In this document: in pieces, positions 54,255-63,894 of the stretch
Numbering within the stretch: position 1 is the first letter of the stretch
Layout of the letters: the number at the start of each line of letters is the position of its first letter
Assembly (NCBI RefSeq): GCF_014645615.1
Contig: NZ_BMMB01000005.1
Coordinates: forward strand, 124,001 to 188,000
Direction: 5' to 3'
DNA: 64,000 nt
From: Paenibacillus hunanensis
GTDB taxonomy: Bacteria; Bacillota; Bacilli; Paenibacillales; Paenibacillaceae
Notes under the pieces: generated by a model
Told to the model about the DNA's origin: nothing
The model's input: only the letters and a program-made list of their open reading frames with translations
Database searches by the model: none
Position numbers and translations under genes: made by a program

Positions 54255-54548
54255 GACTATTCTCCTCCTCTAATTCCACGGACGGCTGCTACATTTTCAC
54301 CGTGCAGCGGTCACTATCCCGTTACCAATCACAACAAGCGCTCTATTGGGGGATTACTCAAAGAGTATACATCCATTATAATAGAAGGATATGTATAAAA
54401 GTAATCGGTTATAACGAATATACCCTCAATCAAAACGGCTTGTAACCCTATCATAACAAAATTTTCGCTCAGTTAAAAAAAACGGGCATAAACCCGCTTC
54501 GTCCCACCTATTCGGACGCTGCGAATAGCAAGGAAAGGAAGATCCCTT

Positions 54549-56633
54549 TTGAAAGACACAATAATGAAAGACTCCCTACGACCACAGGGGGTCGCCCTGC
54601 ATACTACACTACCTGCCGCTGCCATCGCGCCATCCGATACGAGTGTCACGCTCGTACCGGATAGCATGGAGGATGCTTTTTTCTTCCGTGCCTTGGAGAA
54701 GCAGGGCATTCTGCTCAATGCCCCTCAGATTGAAGCGGTTCGACATGGAGATGGCCCGCTGCTCACACTAGCCGGTGCGGGCTGCGGCAAAACGACGGTG
54801 CTGACGGCACGAACCGGATATCTATTATCCGTACGCAAGGTTGATCCGAAGCAGATTCTGCTCGTTACCTTTACGACCAAGGCTGCCGCCGAGATGAAAA
54901 GCCGGATTGCTGCGCTACCCGGCGTGAACGCTCGGACTGCCAAAGCCATTGAAGCACGAACATTCCATGCATTCGGCTTGTTGCTGCTCCGTCGTTATGG
55001 TCAATTGACCGAGGACATCTTCGGGGATACCCGTGCGCAGCATGGCGTCATCCAGCGTCTGCGACGCGAAATCAATTCAACCAGCACGACTCCGCCAGAA
55101 ACGCTACTCGCCATGCTATCTGCGATCAAGCTGGAAGGCAAAACAGCAGAGGATCTGCCTAAGGATACACCGGAGGAGCGCGATCGCTGTGCTCTGCTCT
55201 GTCGCTATGAGGAATGGAAACGTAATTATAATCGAATCGACTTTGACGATATTTTACTGCGTGCTGAGCAGCTATTAGAAAATGAAGGGCTGCTCGCTAC
55301 GCTACAGCAGCGTTTTCAATATATTATGGTGGATGAATTTCAGGATACGAACCGCCTGCAATACGGTATGGTGGACAAATTGGCACAGCAGCATCGCAAT
55401 CTGATGGTTGTGGGTGACGATGATCAGACGATCTACTCCTTTAACGGGGCGCGTCAAGAGTATATCCTGGATTTTCCAAAGCGCTATCCGGGCACACGCA
55501 TTATTGCGCTGGATATTAATTATCGCAGCCACCCGCAGATTCTAGGGCTTGGTGTGAAGCTGATCGCTCATAATGAGGCACGTCATGCGAAGACGCTGCA
55601 AGCTGGGGTCACCGAAGGACAAAGCCCACGTTATCTGCGTCCTGCCCATGCGGATGAAGAAGCGGATTGGATCGTGAAACGACTTCGTCAGCAGCAAGAG
55701 GATGGCTATGCGCTGGGCGATATTGCGATTTTGCATCGTACAGTCAGCGGAACGCGTGCGATTGCCGAGCGTCTGCTGATGGAGGATATTCCATTTATTC
55801 AGTATGGAGAAGCGCCGGTGTTTTATGATCATTCACTCATTCGTCCGGTCATGGATCATTTACGGCTGGCGGTCAATCCGCGCCGGATGGAAGCTTTACC
55901 TGGCGTGATCGGGCCGCTGTACATTTCGCGCGATACGGGTATGGATTATATTATGAGTCAGGAGCAAAAGCAGGCGAAAAAGTATCCGCTGATTCATCTG
56001 TATCACTGGGAGCGCCTGCAAACCTTCCAGCGTCAGCAGGTGAAGGAACGGATCGTATTTTTGAAAAAGCTACGTGAGCTCAAGCCGCTGTATGCGATTC
56101 GTGAGATTCGCAGAGTGTTTTACGATAAATTTGCCAGTGCAGACTTTAGCGGGCCTGCTACCCGTCACAAGGATACGATTCGCGAAACACTGGATGAGCT
56201 GGAAAGCGCGGCTGGTAAATTTGCAACGGTAGAGGAAATGGTGACTTTTGCCGATGAGCTGACGATCAAGCGTGAACAGATGATGGAGCTGATGAAGCAA
56301 GCCGATCCGCAGGGTATTCATCTGATGACGGTACACCGAGCGAAAGGGCTGGAGTTTCCGTGTGTGTATTTGCTAGGAGCCTCGGAAGGCATTTTGCCGC
56401 ATAAGGCAGCTTTGCAGGATGAAGCGCCTGAAGATGTGAAGGCGGGTCAGGGTGTGAGTGGTGCTGATCCCGATGGGAAGCTGATGCAGGCGGCATTGGA
56501 GGAAGAACGGCGGATTGCTTATGTTGCGGTGACACGTGCGAAGCATGAGCTGTATGTGTCGTCGCCGGCGATGCATCATGGGAAGACGGTGCCGCCGTCG
56601 AGGTTTTTAGTGGAGGCGTTTCGGGGCAAATAA
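54549..56633 (+). CDS. UvrD/PcrA-family DNA helicase
   Basis: 694 residues, SF1A 3'-5' helicase. Q-motif-like LNAPQIEAVRH, Walker A AGAGCGKTT, motif Ia FTTKAAAEMKSRI, Walker B MVDEFQDTN, motif III GDDDQTIYSFNGA, motif IV INYRSHPQIL and motif V/VI HRAKGLEFPCVYLLGASEG ... RRIAYVAVTRAKHELYVS are all present. Shorter than PcrA (about 740) and with a 50-residue low-complexity N-terminus, closer to YjcD-type accessory helicases. TTG start with GGAAG upstream; an ATG at 54564 is possible. Followed by a hairpin repeat and a terminator. Confidence 0.92.
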   Translation: MKDTIMKDSLRPQGVALHTTLPAAAIAPSDTSVTLVPDSMEDAFFFRALEKQGILLNAPQIEAVRHGDGPLLTLAGAGCGKTTVLTARTGYLLSVRKVDPKQILLVTFTTKAAAEMKSRIAALPGVNARTAKAIEARTFHAFGLLLLRRYGQLTEDIFGDTRAQHGVIQRLRREINSTSTTPPETLLAMLSAIKLEGKTAEDLPKDTPEERDRCALLCRYEEWKRNYNRIDFDDILLRAEQLLENEGLLATLQQRFQYIMVDEFQDTNRLQYGMVDKLAQQHRNLMVVGDDDQTIYSFNGARQEYILDFPKRYPGTRIIALDINYRSHPQILGLGVKLIAHNEARHAKTLQAGVTEGQSPRYLRPAHADEEADWIVKRLRQQQEDGYALGDIAILHRTVSGTRAIAERLLMEDIPFIQYGEAPVFYDHSLIRPVMDHLRLAVNPRRMEALPGVIGPLYISRDTGMDYIMSQEQKQAKKYPLIHLYHWERLQTFQRQQVKERIVFLKKLRELKPLYAIREIRRVFYDKFASADFSGPATRHKDTIRETLDELESAAGKFATVEEMVTFADELTIKREQMMELMKQADPQGIHLMTVHRAKGLEFPCVYLLGASEGILPHKAALQDEAPEDVKAGQGVSGADPDGKLMQAALEEERRIAYVAVTRAKHELYVSSPAMHHGKTVPPSRFLVEAFRGK

Positions 56634-56640
56634 TTCGGAT

Positions 56641-56895
56641 TGGTGCAAATTATAGTTGCTTGCCTCAATCACTCCGGTAAGGAATAAGGGAACGGACTCC
56701 CGTCTCGCACAGGAATCTACGTAGTAGGAGACAGTTGTAGATTCCCGTGCTCAACAACTGTAAGATATTTTGCTTCGCAAAAATCACTTTTTCATTGAAC
56801 CTCGTGTTAGGAGAACGCTAACACTGTAAGTCGTCCGTTTCCCTTATTTCCTTCCCTGCGTTCTGTGCGTATGCAACAGGAATAGTTTTGCGCAG
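56641..56895. repeat. Nested-hairpin repeat, copy D
   Basis: Arms CTCCGGTAAGGAATAAGGGA (56672-56691) plus ACGGAC, against GTCCGTTTCCCTTATTTCC (56834-56852). Inner stem GCACaGGAATCTAC / GTAGATTCCcGTGC (56707-56750), then the two-hairpin core GATATTTTGC-ttc-GCAAAAATC, CTTTTTCATTGAACCTC and GTGTTAG..GCTAACAC (to 56824). Most complete copy; lies between the helicase stop and its terminator. Confidence 0.88.
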
Positions 56896-56952
56896 GTGTT
56901 GGTGAGGTTCTTTTAGTAAAGCTGCAAATGTAGGACTATTATGAAAATAACA

Positions 56953-57005
56953 AAAAGAGCCTGACAGCATTAATGGAATGATATCCCGTAGCTGTCAGGC
57001 TCTTT
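56953..57005. terminator. Bidirectional terminator between helicase and csaA
   Basis: AAAGAGCCTGACAGC / GCTGTCAGGCTCTTT with a 22-nt loop. Confidence 0.85.
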
Positions 57006-57163
57006 GCGTGTGTAATAAGCATGGTAAACTTCATGCCTAACACAATAATTTATATCCAGGTTAACATCAATGGCAGTATCTCGCTGTGGATGTTCTATCC
57101 ATTTGGGATGACATGCATCTACCTTCTATTTTCGATCTGCAATCCGCATTCTAACATCATACC

Positions 57164-57496
57164 TCAAGCAATGGGCGTGCCGTTTGGCAGTTGTTCATCT
57201 GCTTGCAGCAATACAACATCGCCTTCGCCAGGGACGCCGCCGAGGACGAGGACTTCGGAGTCGAAGCCTGCGATACGGCGTGGGGGGAAGTTGACGATGG
57301 CGATGATCTGGCGTCCGATGAGCTGTTCTGGTGTGTAGCGCTTGGTGATCTGGGCGCTGGAGCGTTTGATACCCAGTTGCTCGCCGAAGTCGATCTCTAG
57401 CTTGATGGCGGGTACTCTTGCTTTTTCAAACACTTCGGCGTGGATGATTGTGCCAGTACGCAGGTCTAGCTTGTGAAAATCTTCAATCGTTGCCAT
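57164..57496 (-). CDS. csaA: CsaA-type tRNA-binding/export chaperone
   Basis: 110 residues, a single tRNA-binding OB-fold. [64 protein letters not shown] and SEVLVLGG match CsaA, a dimeric cytosolic protein with secretion-related chaperone activity that binds SecA and preproteins in B. subtilis. AAAGGGG lies about 11 nt before the ATG. Monocistronic. Confidence 0.92.
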   Translation of the reverse strand: MATIEDFHKLDLRTGTIIHAEVFEKARVPAIKLEIDFGEQLGIKRSSAQITKRYTPEQLIGRQIIAIVNFPPRRIAGFDSEVLVLGGVPGEGDVVLLQADEQLPNGTPIA

Positions 57497-57554
57497 GTCG
57501 GGATTCCCCTTTCGCGTTGTACATAAAGGCGTGTAGCTGAGCTACTAGGATGAA

Positions 57555-58610
57555 TTAGGACTTGATATTTTTCTCGTCAAAATATTGCTCCAGCGTCATG
57601 CCTTTGCTGGTCACATCTTCTGCCAGTGCCTTGCCGATGTAGCGGATATGCCATGGCTCCCATGTGTAGCCCGTGCTGGATTCGCCATTCTCGGTGTAGC
57701 GGATCACAAATCCGTATTCCGGAGCATGCTCCTTCAGCCATTTGCCTTCCTTAGTTGCGCCAAAGCTTTGCTCCAGTCCGTAGCCGATGCCCGGGCCAGA
57801 TACGTCGATGGCAAGACCGGTCTGGTGTTCACTCGTACCTGGACGTGCGCTTACGCGGTCGGTATATTCCTGACCTTTAGTAGCGACGTTATTTTTGTAG
57901 ATCGCGACCTGGCGCTTATAGGAACGGTAGCCAGACACTGCACGCAGATCCAGACCGTCCTTTTTCGATGCTGCAAATAGCTGTTCTAATGCTGCGGCAG
58001 CTTCCTTACGCATATGGCTCTTTTCCAGTACGCCGCTGTAGGAAAAGGCTACGTTAGGAACGACCAGATCCGGTGGAATATAACCGTCTGGTAAAGAGCG
58101 TTTTTTGTTGACGATAACGGTGATTGATTCGGGATCGTTCACGACCATTTTACCGCCCTTTTCGGAGATCGTGGATTGCAGAGAGCTCTTCTCGCGGATT
58201 TGCAGCAGACTGGAAGCATCGCCGCTAGTAGCGGAGGTATTCGTAGTGTCGCTGCTGTCTGTATTCGCACTTTCGCTGCTCGTGCTATCACTGTTGCCCG
58301 TACTGGTCTGTCCGCTCGATTCGCTACTCGATGCAGACGAATCACTCTGGCTACCGGAGGTCTGACTGTTATCTGTCGCTTGCTCCGAACCGTTCGTATT
58401 GTCTGTCGTGCCCGTATTATCGGTAGCACCTGTACTTCCTGTAGTATCTGTACTGCCTGTATTACCTGTCTGCGTACTTTCGGCTGTGCTACCTTGCTGT
58501 GCAGCTGCACCCGTGTCGTTCTGTGCATTTCCCGCGCAGCCGGCAAAGATCATACCCGACACCAGAATGCCTGCCGGAACTGCCCATTTCCAAGACGTTG
58601 ATTTGTTCAT
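57555..58610 (-). CDS. VanY-type D-alanyl-D-alanine carboxypeptidase lipoprotein
   Basis: 351 residues. Lipobox MIFAGC (Cys about 25), then a Ser/Thr/Asn/Gly-rich low-complexity linker of some 110 residues. The M15B peptidase domain has zinc ligands in SEHQTGLAIDVSG and EPWHIRYIG, plus SGYRSYKRQVAIY. Trims peptidoglycan stem peptides outside the membrane, like YodJ/LdcB. AAAGGAG lies 8 nt before the ATG. The linker would let it reach into the wall. Confidence 0.9.
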   Translation of the reverse strand: MNKSTSWKWAVPAGILVSGMIFAGCAGNAQNDTGAAAQQGSTAESTQTGNTGSTDTTGSTGATDNTGTTDNTNGSEQATDNSQTSGSQSDSSASSSESSGQTSTGNSDSTSSESANTDSSDTTNTSATSGDASSLLQIREKSSLQSTISEKGGKMVVNDPESITVIVNKKRSLPDGYIPPDLVVPNVAFSYSGVLEKSHMRKEAAAALEQLFAASKKDGLDLRAVSGYRSYKRQVAIYKNNVATKGQEYTDRVSARPGTSEHQTGLAIDVSGPGIGYGLEQSFGATKEGKWLKEHAPEYGFVIRYTENGESSTGYTWEPWHIRYIGKALAEDVTSKGMTLEQYFDEKNIKS

Positions 58611-58651
58611 TAATGGTCTCCTTTGTTAGTCACCGTTGACTGGAAATAAAT

Positions 58652-58679
58652 AGAGCCGGCGATAAAACACTCCGGCTCT
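58652..58679 (-). terminator. Terminator of the SNF2/SWIM-like operon
   Basis: AGAGCCGG / CCGGCTCT stem with a 12-nt loop; the minus strand continues ATTTATTTCC. Confidence 0.75.
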
Positions 58680-58691
58680 GCAACGTTAACA

Positions 58692-59570
58692 TTAGGTTTT
58701 GCCGCGCCGGGCGGCTGCATGACGCTGCCTTGTCCGCTCCGCGATTCGGCGTCGAATCTCTTCATAGCCGTTCGGTGCTGCCGTAATCTCCGGCAATAGA
58801 TCGGACAGATCGGGCAATTCCTGCTGCTCTTCCTCGCTCGCTCCGAATACTGGAGCTTTGCTAGCCGGGATCTCCCATGCGGGCTCATCCTGCTCCAGAT
58901 ACGCTTGCACATCAGCCAGTAGCTCTCCAACCTGATGAAGCGTTCCAGCTGCTGCTGATTCAGCCAGCAAGCTACCGAGACTCGGCTCATCTGACAGTAC
59001 ACTTTCATCGCCAACCTCATCCAGTTCCTCCGAAGTGGACTCCGGTGCGATCAGCATATCTCCACGCCATAGCTTCCAGATGCGCTCCTGTAGCTGCTCA
59101 CGCTCCAGTCCAGCGAGTCGCCAGGCAAGTAGCGGTTGCTCCTTTAACCGCTCATGCGTCTCTTTTAGTATAAACAATCCCGCTTCATCCTGCACCTTTG
59201 CATCATCGAGCCGACTCACCCACTGCTCCAGCGGCTCACTCGCATACGGTGTGCATGCCAGCAATCGCTCTGCCGCAGGTGCTTCGTCCTCATCCTCACT
59301 ATCTGCTAATTGAAGATTCCATATCGACAATCGCTGTGTAGACGAGTGATTTTTACTCGAACGTGCAGGTGACTCTGTACGCAGCAACAGCTCGACGAGC
59401 AATGCGGACAGGCTCAGCTTTTCCAGCATCAGCTGCAATTGCTGTGGCTCTGGTGCGGTAATATGAACGGTCAGCTTCTGATGGTCTGCGCCAGCAGAGG
59501 GGCGAACGGTCGCCTGAATAACGCCAGGAGTGATCTTCCAATCCTGCATCGTCCATTGCTCCTTACTCAT
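58692..59570 (-). CDS. SWIM-family-like partner of the SNF2 helicase, apparently without its zinc motif
   Basis: 292 residues. The N-terminal WKITPGVIQATVRPSAGADHQKLTVHI and the later AGLFILKETHERLKEQPLLAWRLAGLEREQLQERIWKLW follow the pattern of SWIM zinc-finger proteins that accompany SNF2 helicases (YwqB next to YwqA in B. subtilis). The CxCxnCxH zinc ligands expected between them are missing; only one cysteine (LLACTPYA) remains. Starts with ATGA overlap of the SNF2 stop; ATG 59546 with AAGGAG at 9 nt is an alternative. The C-terminus is basic. Homology is my inference from pattern and context. Confidence 0.65.
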   Translation of the reverse strand: MSKEQWTMQDWKITPGVIQATVRPSAGADHQKLTVHITAPEPQQLQLMLEKLSLSALLVELLLRTESPARSSKNHSSTQRLSIWNLQLADSEDEDEAPAAERLLACTPYASEPLEQWVSRLDDAKVQDEAGLFILKETHERLKEQPLLAWRLAGLEREQLQERIWKLWRGDMLIAPESTSEELDEVGDESVLSDEPSLGSLLAESAAAGTLHQVGELLADVQAYLEQDEPAWEIPASKAPVFGASEEEQQELPDLSDLLPEITAAPNGYEEIRRRIAERTRQRHAAARRGKT

Positions 59571-62500
59571 TCTTCCGTCCCCCATTCTGCCGCCTGTAAT
59601 GAAACGAGCTGCTTCAGCTCTTCATCCGACATTTCAGTAAGCCATTGTTCCCCTGCGCCTACGACCTGCTCGGCAAGTGTCTTCTTGCTTTCGATTAATT
59701 CGTCGATTCGCTCTTCCAGCGTCCCCTGACAGATCAGCTTGTGCACCTGCACATTACGCTGCTGTCCGATGCGGAATACGCGGTCGGTCGCCTGATTCTC
59801 TACCGCCGGATTCCACCAGCGATCATAGTGAATAACATGGTTCGCACGCGTCAGGTTCAGTCCAACACCGCCTGCCTTGAGCGACAGAACGAAGATTGGC
59901 GGGCCTTCTCCCTGCTGGAAGAGACCGATCATCTCATCCCGACTTGCCTTGCTCACACCACCATGCAGGAAAAATGGCTCCTGCCCATAATGTCTGCCGA
60001 GACGAGCCGTTAATAGCTCACCCATCTCCACATACTGAGTAAATACGAGTGCAGCCTCGCCGCTATCTCGAATCATATCCAGCAGCTCGATCAGACGTGC
60101 CATTTTACCGGAGCGTTCCTGCTTGCCGGTATCCTGCTTGCCTGATGTGCCGATCAGATACGGGTGGTCACAGATTTGCTTCAGCTTGGTCAGTGACGAT
60201 AGCACGATCCCTTTGCGAGTAATACCTTCACTATTACTCATTTTGCCCAGCATATCGGATACGACGCTCTGGTACATACTCGCCTGCTCGACCGTCATGT
60301 AGCAATATGATTTGAGCTCGATCTTATCTGGCAGATCGCGACGGATATCCGGGTCGCTTTTAAGACGACGCAGCATGAATGGCGCGACCAGCTTGCGCAG
60401 CATGGATAGACGCCCTTCTGCTTCGGGTCCCATCGCGGTATTGTACGTTTGCCGGAATGCAGACGATGTCCCCAGATAACCCGGATTCAGGAATTGGAAA
60501 ATCGACCATAGCTCACTCAGGCGATTTTCCACCGGTGTACCCGTCATGGCGATCCGGTGCGGCGCGTTCAGCTTCATGACACTTTGCGCCTGCTTGGTAC
60601 GGTAGTTTTTAATATATTGTGCTTCATCCAGTACGATCGAAGACCATTCGACCTGTCGTAGATCCTCGCCATCTCGACCTGCAAGATGGTACGTCGTAAG
60701 CACGATGTCATGTGCCTTCGCCTCGGCGATAAACTCTTCTCCGCGTGGACGACGGCTACCATGGTGAATATACATTTGCATATCGGGAGCAAAACGCTCC
60801 AGCTCACGCTGCCAGTTGCCCAGTAGTGAAGTTGGGCATACGATCAGACGCGGTGCTGTCACAGGTTGATCCAGCATACACGTGATGACCTGTACCGTTT
60901 TACCGAGTCCCATATCATCGGCAAGACATGCGCCAAAGCCTAGATCGCGCATCGTCGCCAGCCATTGGAAGCCGCGTTCCTGATACGGGCGCAGTGTACC
61001 ATGCAGCCCTTCCGGCACCTCGCGCTTGGACAGCTCACGCCATGCGCTACCTTCCATAAGGCTACTCAGCAATGGATTTGTCTCAATCTCGAAAATATGC
61101 AGACCATTCCATAGCGCATCCTGCTCTTCGGCATAAATGTGCATCAGCTCGTTAAACGAAATCTCGCCTTCCTCATGCCGACGAATAAAGCGCAGCACCT
61201 GCTTGATCTCATTCAGATCAACCTCGACCCAGCCGCCATCCAACTGAATAAGCGGAACACCATTTTTGACAATCTCAGCAAGCTCGGCTGAGCTGAGTGT
61301 TCTGCCATCCAGCACCGCTTCCGGTTCAAAGGAAACCATTTGCTCCATGCCAAGTCGTGCCGACTCATTCGGACTGCGCTTTTCATGAAGCTGTGACGTT
61401 TTCACCTTGAGCTTCAGACCGGTACGGCGTTTGCCTTCACGCGTCCAGCGCGAAGGAATCTGTACAATAATGCCTGCCTTACGCAGACGCGGTACATCAT
61501 TTTTCAAAAAGGCATATACATCTGCCGCTTCCAGCGTTCCACCGACCGGATGCGAATGGTCGATCCAATAACGCACGATTGGTGAGCATTCTGCTGCCTG
61601 TCCAAGCTGGGACAGCATCGAGCGCTGTACATGCTGGTAGGTGCGTCCGCGTACCATCAGATCCTCGTCTTCATGACGCCATAGCAGCGCAGCCGGAAGC
61701 AGCACTGCTGGATCAGACTCGTCGCCTGCCCAGAAGCTCATTCGCCATTCCTGCATCCCTGCTGCCCCCTGCTCCTGTGGCGGCTCCAGGCGTACGACAA
61801 GCGATAGCTCACCTGCTGTGCTGCTAACCGCACCTGCTTCGGGTACAGGCACTTCGGCATAACTGTGCACGCGAATATCCTGCTCCAATACCGCCATATC
61901 CTCAGCGGTTCCCTGCACTGCCAGCTCGCTAGACGCATCATATAAAGTATTCCACCATAGATGTGCCTGCGGTGAAGTGCCGCGGCGATAGTTGGCCTGA
62001 TACATGCGGAACTTTCCATAGCCAGCATCACGCAGCATACGCCGTATTTCGGCATCCATCATCGCCACGAGGAAGGAATGCAGCACCTCAGCACGTGCGC
62101 GTGAAGCGACAGGCGGCTCCGATGAAGCAAATAAGGACAGCGCCGATAAACCGATCATCGGAATCGCTTCGGCTAGCTTGGCAAATATCTCGCGATCTTC
62201 GCCGACGAGCAGTGGCTTCCATACGCCATAGAGCGATGCCTGCGCACTGCGTCGTCCGGTACCCGCTACGATGCGGCTATCCGGTACAATTTTGCCATCG
62301 CGCAGCAGCTTACGTGCAAAGCGTGCGACCGTTTGCCAGTAGACCATCTCACCGCCAGGCTTGATGCCTTGAGCTGTAATCGCCTGTTCATCCCATGCGA
62401 GCAGTAGATCATATGCCTGCTCTGCGGAGAGAGCCAGCCCCTCCACCATGCGACCCGGTAGCCGCTTATTGCGCCCGGCGCGTCGTACGATAGGCTCGCG

Positions 62501-62701
62501 TGTCGTAGGCGCGTTGCCATTTACAGGCCCGGACTTGAGCTCTGCCAGACGCAAACCAGATTGCGCAAACGGGCGAATACCCGCTGGCAATTGCAATCGC
62601 CGCATCACCTTCATCCATGCGTCTACCTTCGGCTCTGACATTTCACCGGAAAAACAGAAAAATACGTCTCCAATCCATATTCCATATAACGGTTGATCCA
62701 T
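59567..62701 (-). CDS. SNF2-family (RapA/YwqA-like) DNA helicase/translocase
   Basis: 1044 residues. The N-terminal half is a bacterial SNF2-associated region (SWI2/SNF2_assoc, about 1-560). The C-terminal half has LRPYQERGFQWL, Walker A DDMGLGKTVQ, DEAQ box VLDEAQYIKN, MTGTPVENRLSELWSIF, and the helicase C motifs FFLHGGVSKASRDEMI, LSLKAGGVGLNLT and DRVFRIGQQRNVQVHKLI. It is an ATP-driven double-strand DNA translocase, roles in transcription or repair unproven. ATG 62701 has GGGAG 6 nt upstream. Cotranscribed with the SWIM-like gene. Confidence 0.93.
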   Translation of the reverse strand: MDQPLYGIWIGDVFFCFSGEMSEPKVDAWMKVMRRLQLPAGIRPFAQSGLRLAELKSGPVNGNAPTTREPIVRRAGRNKRLPGRMVEGLALSAEQAYDLLLAWDEQAITAQGIKPGGEMVYWQTVARFARKLLRDGKIVPDSRIVAGTGRRSAQASLYGVWKPLLVGEDREIFAKLAEAIPMIGLSALSLFASSEPPVASRARAEVLHSFLVAMMDAEIRRMLRDAGYGKFRMYQANYRRGTSPQAHLWWNTLYDASSELAVQGTAEDMAVLEQDIRVHSYAEVPVPEAGAVSSTAGELSLVVRLEPPQEQGAAGMQEWRMSFWAGDESDPAVLLPAALLWRHEDEDLMVRGRTYQHVQRSMLSQLGQAAECSPIVRYWIDHSHPVGGTLEAADVYAFLKNDVPRLRKAGIIVQIPSRWTREGKRRTGLKLKVKTSQLHEKRSPNESARLGMEQMVSFEPEAVLDGRTLSSAELAEIVKNGVPLIQLDGGWVEVDLNEIKQVLRFIRRHEEGEISFNELMHIYAEEQDALWNGLHIFEIETNPLLSSLMEGSAWRELSKREVPEGLHGTLRPYQERGFQWLATMRDLGFGACLADDMGLGKTVQVITCMLDQPVTAPRLIVCPTSLLGNWQRELERFAPDMQMYIHHGSRRPRGEEFIAEAKAHDIVLTTYHLAGRDGEDLRQVEWSSIVLDEAQYIKNYRTKQAQSVMKLNAPHRIAMTGTPVENRLSELWSIFQFLNPGYLGTSSAFRQTYNTAMGPEAEGRLSMLRKLVAPFMLRRLKSDPDIRRDLPDKIELKSYCYMTVEQASMYQSVVSDMLGKMSNSEGITRKGIVLSSLTKLKQICDHPYLIGTSGKQDTGKQERSGKMARLIELLDMIRDSGEAALVFTQYVEMGELLTARLGRHYGQEPFFLHGGVSKASRDEMIGLFQQGEGPPIFVLSLKAGGVGLNLTRANHVIHYDRWWNPAVENQATDRVFRIGQQRNVQVHKLICQGTLEERIDELIESKKTLAEQVVGAGEQWLTEMSDEELKQLVSLQAAEWGTEE

Positions 62702-63049
62702 CATCGTCTCCCGTCCATCTCGGTCAAATCTTTGCGATCGTTGTATTTGGTGTTTAAGTTCATCACAGGGTATCCCTTTCATGACTTGAAAACAAGCTTT
62801 TGTCGGTCCTCTGTTACTTCTCCTGTCCGGGCACGAACCATGCCTTCACCCAGTACAGGTATCTTATCTATTATAAGATTGGTTCTCGAAAAATGCCATC
62901 CCTCCTTTAGTTATAAACCCGTTTAATTACGCGGTTTCTGTGCCATCCATACGTATATTTTGACAAAATTCTTCTTGAAATCTGCAATTTTATGATTTAA
63001 AAGTTTATCCTCGCACTGGTTCAGACCTGCCTTTCTCTCCCATTATGTC

Positions 63050-63102
63050 GTGTATACAAAGGAGATATAGGAGGCTGAAACAGCCGTTTCACCTGTATAC
63101 AC
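63050..63102. promoter_or_regulatory. Paired GTGTATAC / GTATACAC sites between SNF2 and cutC
   Basis: GTGTATAC (63050-63057) and GTATACAC (63095-63102) face each other across 37 bp, with a GGCTG-aaa-CAGCC hairpin (63073-63085) between them. TATAAT at about 63125 is a likely cutC -10. The half-site GTGTATA is shared with the GntR operator at 24784. No gene is seen in the rest of 62702-63177. Confidence 0.5.
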
Positions 63103-63177
63103 AAATATGTAGCCAAAGATGCGATATAATGAATTTTAAAGATAGAGTATTTATTTTATGTCAAAGGAGAACACACG

Positions 63178-63894
63178 ATGAATCGAATCCTGCTTGAAGT
63201 CATTGCAACTACACCGGAGGATGCTCACATCGCTGAGGCTGCTGGTGCAGATCGGATTGAGCTCATCTGTGCACAGGGAGAAGGCGGACTGACCCCGAGT
63301 CTGGGCATGGTAGAGCAGATCGTGTCAGAGCTTACGATCCCGGTTCATGCGATGATTCGTCCGCATAGTCGGAGCTTTAGATATAATGAAGCAGAGCAAC
63401 GGAGTATGCTGCGCGATATTCGTTATTTTGCCCGCAGTGGTATGGCAGCATTAGTTCTTGGTGTACTGGATGGAAATGGGCATATCGACGAAGTAGCATT
63501 ACAGCGTATGCTCGCTGCTGCCAGTGACGAACGAGATGATCTACAAATTACGTTTCATCGTGCGATCGACGAGGTGGACGATCTGAATCCAAGTATTGAG
63601 TTGCTTGGCAAATACAGCACAATCACGCGCATTCTGACTTCTGGCGGACGACCATCTGTATTGGAAGCAGCGGAGGCATTCCCTGCACTGATTCGAGCAG
63701 CAGAGCAGCATTCGCTATCCCTGATTGCAGGCGCAGGACTCACACTGGATACGCTGGAGAGCTTTGTACGTCAGACAGGAGTACGCGAGGTGCATCTAGG
63801 CAGTGCTGTGCGCCAGCAGGGAAATATTCAGCTTCCACTGGATGCCGAACGGATTCAACAGGCACGGAAAATTTTAGATGCTTGCGTTAACTAA
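63178..63894 (+). CDS. cutC: CutC-family protein
   Basis: 238 residues, TIM-barrel CutC family. LLEVIATTPEDAHIAEAAGADRIELICAQGEGGLTPSLG at the start, MIRPHSRSFRYNEAE, ITFHRAIDEVDD, and ILTSGGRPSVLE and GSAVR near the end are diagnostic. Named for copper homeostasis in E. coli, but its actual biochemical role is disputed. AAAGGAG lies about 8 nt before the ATG. Confidence 0.92.
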   Translation: MNRILLEVIATTPEDAHIAEAAGADRIELICAQGEGGLTPSLGMVEQIVSELTIPVHAMIRPHSRSFRYNEAEQRSMLRDIRYFARSGMAALVLGVLDGNGHIDEVALQRMLAAASDERDDLQITFHRAIDEVDDLNPSIELLGKYSTITRILTSGGRPSVLEAAEAFPALIRAAEQHSLSLIAGAGLTLDTLESFVRQTGVREVHLGSAVRQQGNIQLPLDAERIQQARKILDACVN

